From: Mucidula mucida
Taxonomy: Eukaryota > Basidiomycota > Agaricomycetes > Agaricales > Physalacriaceae
NCBI GenBank assembly: GCA_015501055.1
Contig: JADNYV010000783.1
Location: 1 to 15,677, forward strand
Length of the DNA: 15,677 nt
Reading direction: 5' to 3'
In this document: one piece after another, positions 8,000 through 15,677 of the stretch
Position numbering within the stretch: position 1 is the first letter of the stretch
Layout: each line of letters begins with the position of its first letter
Notes under the pieces: model-generated
The model's database searches: none
The model's input: only the letters and a program-made list of their open reading frames with translations
Told to the model about the DNA's origin: nothing
Program-made: the position numbers and the translations under genes

Positions 8000-9170
8000 T
8001 TGTCAAGGATGACAGGCCTTGAGAAGGGGGAAAAAGATAACAAAAATGTTGTTTTGCTCAAGCCAGAGTTTTTTATTTCACAAATTCAATTTTCTTTACA
8101 TACAGTAGATACACCGGAGGACGAATTACTTAACAAAATCAAACAAAGAAAGGAAACAAAGACAGATACGTACAAAAAGCATTAGAAAACAAAGAAAAAG
8201 GATGGGAAGAGAAGGAAAATGGACTTATTATGTGGAAAGATCGTATTTACATACCGAAGGACAAGGAATTGCGGGGAAGAGTTATTGGAATGCACCATGA
8301 TGCACAGCTTGCAGGGCATCCGGGACGATACAAGACCCTCAATTGATCACACGCACCTATTGGTGGCCCGGAATCAGCCGAGATGTCCGCGAATACGTAG
8401 AAGGGTGTCAAAAATGCCAGGCCACAAAGTCACATCGTACAAAGCCGGCCGCACCCCTTCACCCTATTGATGTGCCAAGCGAGCCATGGGAGGTAGTAGG
8501 GACGGACATGATTGGAGAACTGCCGGAATGGGAGGATACAACGCGATCAGCACGTTTGTGGACCATTTCACAAACAATTACGCATCATACCGACACACAC
8601 CACTCTGACGTCAGAAGGCATGGCCCGCATCTACCGTGATCACATTTTCCCCATACATGGGATACCACGACAGATGATACATGATTGAGGTCCGCAATAC
8701 CACTCGCGTTTATGAAGGAGTTGTACCGGCTGTTGGGCATTGAAGGAAACTTTACAACGGCATATCATCCACAGGCAAAGACAGACAGAACGGTTAACCA
8801 AGAGATAGAACATTTCTTACGGTTATTTGTCAACTACCATCAGAACAACTGGCACAAATGGCTACCCTCTGCCGAATTTGTTTACAATGATCGGGTACAC
8901 TCACAACCAAAGTCACTCCGTTCTTCGCAGACATGGGCAGACACCCTACAAAGGCACCGCCCCAAAAACGGCATTGAGAAATGAGACTGCGCAGGAGTTT
9001 GCCGACGGTATGAGGAAGACATGGGACGAAGTGGGGTCGCATTGAAGATGGCAAAGAGGACATGAAACGGTTTTATGACAGGAAGCGGACAGAGGCAGTG
9101 GAGTACAAGGAAGGCGACAAAGTATGGCTGGAAGGGACAATCTCAGTACGGACCGACCAATGAAGAAGCT
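8000..9170 (+). other. pol: integrase domain, interrupted
   Basis: The N-terminal HHCC zinc domain is seen as HHDAQLAGHPGR (about 8293-8328) and CQKCQATK (8406-8429). The DDE core has the first Asp in VGTDMIGELPE (8505-8507) and the second in the H-D just before TGA (8683-8685). The Glu is in NQEIEHFL near 8800. The stop at 8686-8688 replaces the Arg of the near-universal D-R-G-P-Q motif, so it fits CGA to TGA. The segment that normally reads T-D-G-Q-T-E is rearranged near 8775-8795. Sequence after about 8900 is frameshifted. Confidence 0.9.
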
Positions 9171-9363
9171 CGATGACAAACGCTTCGGCCATTCAAAGTG
9201 ATCAAGAAAGTCGGAACGAGCTCTTACAAGCTCCAGATTCCTCACACGTGGAAAAGCATTCATCCTGTTTCAATGAGGCCCTGTTGACACCTTACCACGA
9301 GCCGCAATTTCCGACGCAATCCCGAGACACGCGTTCACCACCTGTGCTGGAAGGAGCCAAACT

Positions 9364-9530
9364 GGAATGGGAGGTTGAGAAAGTGGTTAATTCCCGGAAG
9401 TACCGCGGGGGTTTTTAATACAAGGTTCACTGGAAGGGTTATGGCACACACGAGCAGACATGAGAACCGGCATGCAATCTCAAGAATGCCGATGAAGCTA
9501 TCCATGATTTTCACCAACAGTACTCGAACA
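9364..9530 (+). other. pol: chromodomain at integrase C-terminus
   Basis: VEKVVNSRKYRGGF, then YKVHWKGYGTHEQT and EPA, is a chromodomain with aromatic residues at the expected sites for methyl-lysine binding. Two stops fall in it: TAA at 9416-9418 where Gln usually precedes Tyr, and TGA at 9461-9463 where the conserved Trp of the T-W-E-P motif should be. Chromodomains direct integration of chromoviruses to marked chromatin. Confidence 0.88.
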
Positions 9531-9690
9531 AGCCAAAGCCACCTGCACTTGCTCGAATTGAAGTCCCTATGTCGCAGTTTCCATCCCATTTATTCCGACC
9601 CATGCCACCGCCCGATACCAAACCCCTCGACGTCATGCTACCCTCTGCAGCCCTCATAAAGCAACTCTGGCGCAGAATGGAACTTGCGCC

Positions 9691-9705
9691 TTAAGGAGGG
9701 GGTGA
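9691..9705 (+). promoter_or_regulatory. gypsy polypurine tract
   Basis: A purine run (AAGGAGGGGGTGA, 9693-9705) ends exactly where the 3' LTR begins and overlaps the pol stop codon. It primes plus-strand DNA synthesis. Confidence 0.9.
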
Positions 9706-10235
9706 TGTTATGAATCACCATATTTTCACATTTTCACATCTTATCGTATCTTATTGGGGGCCTTGTCTTATCAACCAACGGACCGTTTCATCATCTGTTT
9801 TGTCATCAATCATACCCCTTTTTATTACCAAAGCCATACTCATGTCGGATACACATTCAACACATGGATGACATCATACATGCTGATACCTTATGGACTT
9901 CCTATTGTATACACACCATCGACACTCGTAGCACACATGGTTGTTTCAGTATTATTACTTACATGCAGTTACCACTCGTATTTAATGGTTTCACGGACTA
10001 GTAGCATACAACACTGGATCAAGGGCGTGGAGCATCCCTAGTGGAAACGCGTATGGACAAGGAGTCCCAAACATAGACTTACTAGTATATAAGCAGTAGT
10101 GTAGTATCATTGTACTTTAGTTCCAATCTCGTTTATACACCTGGCCTAGCCTAGTTCTACGAACGCAAACACTTTCTTCCTTAGTTCTTGCTGTGGTACC
10201 TGGTTTAGTCTTGTGGCTATAGTCAGTCGCTAACA
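9706..10235 (+). repeat. gypsy 3' LTR
   Basis: 530 bp, the direct copy of 3763-4292, with TATATAAG at 10086-10093 and TAGTTCCAATCT at 10118-10129. It ends CTAACA at 10235, and the next bases are copia coding sequence. Minus-strand reading frames over 10117-10581 cross this boundary and are not genes. Confidence 0.95.
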
Positions 10236-10236
10236 G

Positions 10237-12421
10237 GAACTCTATGCCGACGAGGAGGCATCCTGGGAAGATTCCTGCAGAGGAGATGCTGGGCAGCAAC
10301 AGAGCGTCGCATATTTCCGTGTATGGGGGAGTCGTTGTAAGGCTAAGGCGCCAGTTGTCAATGGTGCCAGGGTGGACGGAGCGAGCAAGTTGGACGACCG
10401 CGGAATCCCTGCTACTCTGATTGGGTATGGATTTGGTGCGGGAAATTATGTCCTTGTTGATGACCGCGGCGTTCAGTTTGTCAGCCGTAATGTTGAGTTT
10501 GACGAGACACGTCGTAGAGATGGAGGAGGTGAAGGAAATTTTGGGGATGAGAACGAGAACGAGCTTCAAACGCCGGTGCACACGGATGCATTCAATAGTG
10601 CCCCACCTAATTTGGTGGTCGCTCCAGGTGACGAAGCAAAGTTTGAATCTTCTACTCCTTCTATTACCTCATCTTCTTCATCTTTGATTCCCTTGGCTAA
10701 CAATACACCTTCTCAGCCCGAATCACGACGCTCCTCCCGTATCCCAGTCCCCACGCGCGCGTCCCTCAAAAACACAGCCTACAAGAAACGCAAAGAACTC
10801 GCCCAAGCCGCTGGTGAAGACTGGGCAGTCGATCACCCAACGGCCAATGCCGCATCCGCCGAAGTTGACGACACTTACGAACCCAAGACGTACAACAAGG
10901 CTATGTCTCTTGACGCCAAACGCTAGACCGCCGCCATGGACGTCGAAATAGATCTCCATCGACGCAAAGGGACGTGGGAGTTGGGGTTCCCACCGCCCGG
11001 TGCGAATATCATGGCAGGTCAATGGGTCTATGCCGTCAAGAAAGATGGCAATGGTCAGCGGATTCGAGATAAAGCTTGCTGGGTTGGTAAGGGCTACACC
11101 CAGCAGCTAGGCATCAATTATAACGAGATGTGGGCTGCTGTGGCGCGTATGGAATCTATTCGCATGATGGCAGCTGTCGCAGTCGCTGAACGTCTTCATG
11201 TATGGCAGGTCGATTTCGAAGCGGCATTCCTAAACAGCAACACAAAGGAAGAGATTTGGATGCAGCAACCACCAGGTTACGAGGTGAAAGGACGCGAGGA
11301 CGAGAAGTGTAGATTGAAGAAGACGATTTATGGAACTATGCAGGGCGGTCATGATTGGGCGGGGACGTTGCAGGTAACTTACAACGAGTTGGATTACAAG
11401 ACCTCAAGGGCGGATCCTTGTGTGTGGGTTAGGAAGGGCGAAGATGGTGAGTATACACTCACGGCAACCTACACAGATGATGTGCTAGGCGCGTCGGCCT
11501 CACCATTCGAGGCAGAGAAGAGGAAGGCAGAGATTGGCAGGATCTGGGACATTCGCAACGTCTTTGATGAAGAACTCTACTTGGTATGACCATCCTCGAG
11601 GAGTTCAACAACGGAACCATCTCCCTCTCCCAGCGCAGATATTCTGAGAAAGTCTTCAGGCAACACGACCTCAAAAATATTCCCCTCCACTCTATCCCTC
11701 TTCTGTCGGCACATCCCTTATGAATGAGATGTCCCCTACCACAGATGAAGAACAAGCTGACATGAAGGACAAACCTTACAAGTCCCTTCTTGGCGCCGTT
11801 ATGTGGGGACAACTCGGGACGCGCCCCGACCTCTCATACGCCGTCAGTGTTCTGTCCCGTTACCAAACCAATCCTGGACTCAAACACTGGAAGGCTCTCC
11901 TGCACGTACTTGGATATATCCGAAAAACCATCAAATTTGGACTCATCTTCTCCTCCGGCGAGCCACTTGCCCCAGTCAGGTATGTTGACGCCGACTACGC
12001 GGGATGCAAGGATACCCGTCGTTCCACTTCCGGCCAGGTTTTTATGATGGCGGGTACGCCAGTCTCCTGGAGCGCAAAGAGACAATTGACGGTCACGCTA
12101 TCCACTGTTGAATCGGAGTATATCTCTATTTCACGTGCTGGTCAGCAGATGCGATGGATGTATTCCTGGCTCGAGGAGATTGAGATGCCGCAGGAGAAGC
12201 CGGGTATCTTATGGGGCGATAACCGCGGTGCCATCGACCTTACCAAGACGACAAAATCACACGCGAAGGTCAAGCATATCAACATTCGCCATCATTACAT
12301 TTGCGAACTCGTCGCCGGGAAGGAAATCCAAGTCAACTTTATTCGTGGCATGGAGAATCCCGCGGACATCTTCACCAAGGCCTCGCTCGAGACGCCCATT
12401 ACCGTTGCCTTGCCACGCTGA
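10237..12421 (+). pseudogene. pol: copia pol: integrase tail, RT and RNase H
   Basis: One frame runs from the gypsy junction with VAYFRVWGSRCKAKAP and SKLDDRGIPATLIGYGFG, the C-terminal end of copia integrase. A Ser/Pro-rich linker follows. TAG at 10924-10926 (fits Trp TGG) precedes the RT, which has GTWELGFPPPGANI, DKACWVGKGYTQQLGINYNE, WQVDFEAAFLN and the catalytic YTDD at 11470-11481. A frame change near 11580 leads to GMTILEEFNNGTISLSQRRY, and another near 11715 to the rest of RT and RNase H (VDADYAGCKDTRRSTSG with the catalytic Asp near 11987, TVESEY, HINIRHHYI). The frame ends with TGA at 12419-12421. Two indels and one stop in 2.2 kb is far less damage than in the gypsy element. Confidence 0.93.
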
Positions 12422-12453
12422 ACATTGGGGAGATTGATGACTAGTCGTCGGAT

Positions 12454-12462
12454 CTGGGGGAG
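12454..12462 (+). promoter_or_regulatory. copia polypurine tract
   Basis: CTGGGGGAG lies just before TGTTGGAAGG, the predicted LTR start, 33 bases after the pol stop. Position and composition fit the plus-strand primer site. Confidence 0.65.
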
Positions 12463-12583
12463 TGTTGGAAGGAGACCCGACGACGGGCGGTGATTTCCTT
12501 TTATATCTATGGACTCCTATATGTACCTACTTAAACCTTCCGATCGTTTCATACCCACCTCAGTCGTTTCTACTACTTAACAG
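12463..12583 (+). repeat. copia 3' LTR (right end uncertain)
   Basis: It starts TGTTGGAAGG directly after the purine tract and has a TTATATC TATA-like sequence near 12501-12507. A TGTT..AACA pairing would end it at 12583, giving a short LTR of 121 bp. The true end may lie anywhere up to about 12654. No second copy is present in the window for comparison. Confidence 0.4.
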
Positions 12584-12654
12584 TTGTTTCTACTACTGAC
12601 TTGTGTACCGACCAAACTGACTACTGTAGAAGCTTACCGTAACCGTTTCCTTAC

Positions 12655-12957
12655 TTTTAAAAGAGTCTCCGACGTTAAACACGGTTGGCGCGCAGGCCGA
12701 GCCTGGCGTTGGCGCACGCATCGGAAGGACATCATACCACTCCGATTGCGTGTAGTTCGGATTGGGGTTAAAAATCGTGATGGTTTCGTATCCGACCAAG
12801 GCAACTAAAAGTATGTTAGCACCAAACTCTCAAGCAACAAGGATGACGAACCATTCAGAACAGTCAATAGACCAACGACGATTAAACCGAAAAAATAGAC
12901 AACGGGAGCGAACCAGCGGATAGGAATTGGGCGGGTTATGTTGTACTCGATGGCCAT
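12655..12957 (-). pseudogene. truncated membrane protein gene, first two exons
   Basis: Exon 1 starts at the ATG at 12957-12955 and encodes MAIEYNITRPIPIRWFAPVV followed by a hydrophobic run (YFFGLIVVGLLTVLN) that should cross a membrane. A 47-base intron (12805-12851; GTTCGT donor, GCTAAC branch, TTTTAG acceptor) splits a Val codon. Exon 2 continues VALVGYETITIFNPNPNYTQ, SEWYDVLPMRAPTPGSACAP and TVFNVGDSF, polar sequence likely outside the cell. The pattern resembles large uncharacterised membrane proteins of mushrooms; I cannot name the family. At 12654 a GTAAGG donor-like site follows, and beyond it the copia LTR begins. The rest of the gene is therefore missing, probably displaced by the copia insertion. 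The join across the intron restores one continuous hydrophobic segment, which supports the exon calls. Confidence 0.65.
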
Positions 12958-12992
12958 GACACCCGTTACGAGCAGAAGGAGCCAGATTCTAC

Positions 12993-13000
12993 ATTTTATA
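12993..13000 (-). promoter_or_regulatory. possible TATA box of the truncated membrane gene
   Basis: TATAAAAT on the minus strand lies about 36 bases before the ATG at 12957. This is compatible with a promoter having a very short 5' leader, but chance cannot be excluded. Confidence 0.35.
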
Positions 13001-13533
13001 CAGCGCGGAGGTACCTCCTAAGCAGAGCTATTGAGACAGGCTCAATGCATGATCGAAAGGAGACGTCAACACAGCAATGCCAAGATTGACTCAACCTGGT
13101 AGACCGTCGCCAAAATTCTTTGTTGTTGACAGATTCGTCGTGTCAACATGAAAGGCAAAGATACCAGCTATGCTCGTCTTTCCAGCATGGGGCCCTTTGG
13201 ATTGAAGAACAGCCCAAAGAGCGACGACTAATCTTCAGGACAGCGAAGGACAGCGATCGGTTGACTCTGAATCTACTGTCTGACGTACCGCCTTTTGCTT
13301 GGCTTCTGTTTGAGTTACGGATCCTGGACAATGTTAATGAACGTTAGATTTACTCTTTACAACCTGTTATCATCACTGGTTCAAAGTGCACGCCCTCAGC
13401 TTGTTATAGCCCAACTTGAGTCAGTAAAAAGGCGCATAGCAAGCTCCCAACGGTACTGACTGCTGACAGTCGATTAAAGAGTGAATCGAGGCAGCTAAGA
13501 CGTAGTCAATTGCTGTGCAAGCATTCTGAGTTG
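13001..13533. other. intergenic, nothing recognised
   Basis: Frames of up to 75 codons exist on both strands (for example plus 13120-13347), with no motif or splice structure that I can support. It separates the promoter region of the truncated membrane gene from the 3' end of the ubiquitin-protease-like gene, both on the minus strand. Confidence 0.4.
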
Positions 13534-14517
13534 TCATTGAAGCGGGAGAGCGCGCGACGTCGATTGCCGAATCCGGAACAGTGTCCCGATCGCTTTTTCG
13601 GTTTTCCTTTTCATATCGCGCATCCACCTTTGTGCTCTTATCTCGACCTCAAATAAGAGCAGCGCTGTCATAGCTGGCATTAGTAAAATGCTTCCCCACT
13701 CAGACGCAGACACGTACCTTCCTTGACCTCGCCCCACTGCCAGCACTCCTGATTACTCTTGATCCAAAGATCTATCGGGATATGGGCGTTGAATATCCTT
13801 CCCCAGGCGATGGCGGGACTGGTCCGATCCCCGCGTGGCCAAGAAATGCAGTAACCACTGTCAGATACGTGGGCATTGGCGTTCAGCCATAACTTAACTA
13901 GAAGTAGTTGTCACGGTCAGAGTTTGCGTAGAACGGGAGAAGAGGAAGGCCTCCAGGCGGGAGAGCGAAGCACGCGACCAATAAGGTCGAATTCAAAGTT
14001 GAGCTTATTCAAGTAACTCATTAAAAATTCTCCTGAGTCTTCCTCGCTTTGCATTATGAGCTAATAAAGGAGAATGTTAGAAGGGGGACCTAAATGGTAA
14101 AACTGAACGAACTTTCTCGCCTTGCTCAACTGTAATAGGCGTTGCCTTGAACAAGTCCGGCATAGCAGCAGTAAGCGCAGCGAAGAGCTTTGTACTAGGC
14201 TCGAGAGGATGGCCGACCGTGACGTCTTCGCTGATCCAGAAATTATGTTGGGGATCCCGATTGGTACCAGCCTTGTGATAGAACATCCTTATGAAGTCGA
14301 CCGTCGCATGAACAAGTGGAGCTACGTGGATGAACTCGTCACGTTTCAGAACCTCCCCAAGTTGCAGAAAAAGCTGAGCAAACGCCGAAGTGTGGACGAG
14401 GCCTTGCAAAGCCGCATTTCGGAAACACATGTGTTGTGGGTTATGTAGCCCGTGACTGTCAAAGCGCCATTGACAGGGATCGGCAATGTCTGCGCCATTT
14501 TGAATAAGATCTTGAGT
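13534..14517 (-). pseudogene. ubiquitin-specific-protease-like gene, degenerate, four exons readable
   Basis: The first readable exon (14517-14113) carries HGLHNPQHMCFRNAALQGLV, which matches the USP Cys box (G-L-x-N-x-G-N-x-C-F-x-N-x-x-L-Q) except that Gly-Asn before the Cys is Gln-His. It continues with FAQLFLQLGEVLKRDE and PLVHATVDFIRMFY. After a 52-base intron (14061-14112, TTCTAAC branch) comes EEDSGEFLMSYLNKL, the Q-E-D-A-x-E-F-L block. After a likely 81-base intron (13898-13978) comes NANAHVSDSGYCISWPRG and WGRIFNAHI. After a 53-base intron (13665-13717) comes EALLLFEVEIRAQRW, like the A-Y-x-L-F-Y-E end. The stop is TGA at 13534-13536. The family cleaves ubiquitin from proteins. The His of G-H-Y and the Asp of F-N-D are absent, and the roughly 200-residue middle is missing. 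An in-frame TAA at 14518 ends the frame upstream. Confidence 0.55.
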
Positions 14518-14837
14518 TTAGCTAGTCGCTGAGTGTCGACGGTCTGTACAGGTACACTGGACGAAGAAGCAGAATTCGGTCCACGAGACCACAGTGTCGA
14601 CCAGCGGAGCCGAATGAGTTCCAAGACGGTGTTGTCTGCCATTGGTGAGCTCGAGGAGGCTGCGAATGCGGAGATGACGAGCTTGGCTTTGTCGGTGTCG
14701 GATGCTGATGAGTACGAGGCACACTTGAATGTGAGGGGCAAGGTGGCGCGGAGGGAGTAGCAGAAGTAGCTTTTAGCGCCCGTGGTTCCGGCTGCGACCT
14801 GCTTTGAGGAATACACTGCTGAGCAGCGGAAGGGCGA

Positions 14838-15290
14838 TTAGGTGGGACACTCTGTAAGGTACGGGGCGTAGGCATCGATGCTCGAGGTTGTGTGCCCGAT
14901 TTCGGATACAGATTGTTGATCTGGCCCGACGATTGCCGATGCTTTTGGAACAGGCGGAGTCCTAGAAGACCGTGGCTCTACAGTCGGAACGTAGCTGGAA
15001 GCGGAACGTGGGGTTTGGGGCATCACCCCAAATACAGGAGTATCGATACGTGAAGCGTTCTGGCTTAGCGGATGGAGGGTATATGAAGAGTCTTCACGTT
15101 GTGGGACGCTTGGCTGTCTCTGTGAACGCGAGCGAGAGTAGTAAAGAGGTTCATGAGCTTGGAACGGAGGGATGACGGGAGGAGGAGAAGGAAAGCGCTG
15201 TTGGCTTCTCGGCGCGTAGATCCTCGGGTCATACCGTTTTCTGTGCAACACTCCCAGGTCGTAAGTGTCAATATTTGGCTGGCGCACGTC
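14838..15290 (-). pseudogene. Pro/Ser-rich disordered protein exon, possibly upstream part of the USP-like gene
   Basis: A frame of about 150 codons on the minus strand encodes Pro-, Ser- and Arg-rich sequence such as RFPSPPPVIPPFQAHEP and PQTPRSASSYVPTVEPRSS. There is no ATG at its start; it begins just after a CTCTTAG acceptor-like site (15291-15293), so it reads as an internal exon. A second, overlapping minus frame (14522-14875) is also Pro/Ser-rich and could continue it after a frame change. Fungal ubiquitin proteases often have long disordered N-terminal regions, so it may belong to the gene at 13534-14517, but no exon chain joins them without frame changes between 14518 and 14840. Unrelated low-complexity protein is equally possible. 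Confidence 0.35.
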
Positions 15291-15677
15291 CTAAGAGGTG
15301 TATACAGAGCAGAGAGTTTTCGGCAGGCTGATAACGACTTCCCAAAGGAAGCGTCCCAATTGAAGGCCACGACTTTCTCCGCCAAGACGAAAAATCTCTG
15401 CATTGAGTGCGCAACACTGCTTCATAACATCGCCACACTTGTTTTCTGGATTTCGGGCGTAGTAGGGGGGAACTCGACAGGATACAGCTTTGAGATTGTC
15501 CTTGAGGGTGGCTGGCTTCACGATTGATTGCCATGGCGCGTACGTCTACGAGAGTGAATCAGTTATGCTCTACATAGTGCGGAAACCGAACGTACTGACT
15601 TTCTTCTCTTTCCGTCAGGACGCGTCTCTCGCACAAGACGAATTAGGGGGTGGGAGATAAACGCCTTTTCTTGATGT
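15291..15677 (-). other. possible 5' exon and promoter region, unresolved
   Basis: A minus-strand ATG at 15534 sits in a good context (GCCATGG). Three minus frames stay open for 70 to 110 codons from here, including one with several cysteines (CGDVMKQCC). I cannot choose between them or define the donor that would pair with the acceptor at 15291. The last 140 bases show nothing further. Confidence 0.25.

Larger units (their letters stand above)
5733..9694 (+). pseudogene. pol: gypsy pol polyprotein, heavily interrupted
   Basis: The frame after gag continues 5733-6149 as a charged linker, meets TGA at 6147-6149, and goes on in the same frame with the protease, RT, RNase H, integrase and chromodomain, ending with TAA at 9692-9694 directly beside the polypurine tract. 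The usual product is a polyprotein of about 1200-1300 residues with gag fused, or by frameshift. Here the passage from the gag frame to the pol frame near 5760-5850 is a one-base shift that could be original or damage. Later breaks include a one-base loss near 7248, TAG or a one-base loss near 7520, several shifts across RNase H (about 7550-7810), TGA at 8686, TAA at 9416 and TGA at 9461. No functional polyprotein can be made. Confidence 0.93.
3763..10235 (+). mobile_element. Ty3/gypsy chromovirus (Tf1-like, self-priming type), inactive
   Basis: The element is 6473 bp long, bounded by two 530-bp direct LTRs that both start TGTTATGA and end CTAACA. The internal order is self-priming-type primer site, untranslated leader, gag with one CCHC knuckle, aspartic protease, RT, RNase H, integrase, C-terminal chromodomain and polypurine tract. 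RT and RNase H before integrase defines Ty3/gypsy, and the chromodomain places it among chromoviruses, whose integrases target chromatin. At least six in-frame stops and many frameshifts in gag-pol make it non-autonomous. The five bases left (CCTTT) and right (GGAAC) of the element do not match. The left flank is LINE sequence and the right flank copia sequence, suggesting recombination between two copies. Confidence 0.95.
10236..12583 (+). mobile_element. Ty1/copia retrotransposon, 5'-truncated
   Basis: Everything from the integrase tail to the start of the 3' LTR is present. The 5' LTR, gag, protease and integrase core are missing, cut at the end of the gypsy LTR. Integrase before RT and RNase H defines Ty1/copia. 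The right end is uncertain: 12583 is the last base of a TGTT..AACA pair that could close a short LTR. Unrelated host coding sequence is readable from 12655, so the element must end before that. Confidence 0.88.

Noticed and set aside
10117..10581. Minus-strand frame of 154 codons
   Set aside because: It crosses the junction between the gypsy LTR and copia integrase and is antisense to a well-supported copia frame.
12571..12600. Short imperfect repeat TTTCTACTACT next to the copia LTR end, considered as a target duplication
   Set aside because: It is longer than a copia target duplication and both copies lie on the same side of the element, so it cannot be one.
13800..13900. Possible tRNA or other structured RNA in the GC-richer stretch
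   Set aside because: No acceptor stem or T-loop consensus could be found, and the minus strand there codes for an exon of the USP-like gene.
14410..14450. Apparent frameshift inside the USP Cys box, where one minus frame reads HNTC and another MCFRNAALQ
   Set aside because: The second frame alone continues upstream as HGLHNPQHMCFRN, giving the full Cys box without any indel, so the HNTC reading was coincidental.
1..15677. CRISPR array, bacterial operon, biosynthetic cluster or new defence system
   Set aside because: No spaced short repeats, no ribosome-binding-site-driven gene strings and no enzyme set. The window is eukaryotic, with introns and retrotransposons.

Overview
The window looks like transposon-rich chromosomal DNA of a filamentous basidiomycete, most likely an Agaricomycete (mushroom). 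I infer this from the short spliceosomal introns (47 to 81 bases, GT..AG, with CTAAC or CTAAT branch-type sites), the chromodomain-bearing Ty3/gypsy element, the Ty1/copia pol type, and host gene remnants of types common in mushrooms (WD40, serine-rich cupredoxin, a ubiquitin-protease-like gene, a membrane protein). All assignments rest on reading motifs; nothing was searched.

Layout. Bases 1-2240 hold decayed minus-strand host gene remnants: a WD40 piece (241-408), an unrecognised low-complexity stretch (984-1878) and a cupredoxin-like secreted protein remnant (1955-2228). Bases 2241-2816 are AT-rich, non-coding and repeat-like. Bases 2817-3762 are the C-terminal end of a LINE-type ORF2 on the minus strand, split by an inverted 530-bp solo LTR (2998-3527). 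Bases 3763-10235 are a full-length but dead Ty3/gypsy chromovirus with two 530-bp LTRs, gag zinc knuckle, protease, reverse transcriptase, RNase H, integrase, chromodomain and polypurine tract. Bases 10236 to about 12583 are a 5'-truncated Ty1/copia element (integrase tail, RT, RNase H, polypurine tract, start of the 3' LTR). To its right the minus strand carries the first two exons of a truncated membrane protein gene (12655-12957), an intron-containing, degenerate ubiquitin-specific-protease-like gene (13534-14517) and a Pro/Ser-rich coding-like exon (14838-15290).

The best-supported interesting points concern the gypsy element. Its primer-binding site is not an obvious tRNA complement. It is complementary to the expected 5' end of the element's own transcript, as in Tf1-type self-priming retrotransposons. 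The two LTRs differ at roughly 45 sites, nearly all transitions, and have no matching target duplication. Their flanks belong to two different mobile elements (LINE on the left, copia on the right), so the element is probably a recombinant of two copies. Several in-frame stops fit C-to-T or G-to-A changes, suggesting methylation-linked or RIP-like decay. I see no intact protein-coding gene, RNA gene, CRISPR array or new multi-gene system.
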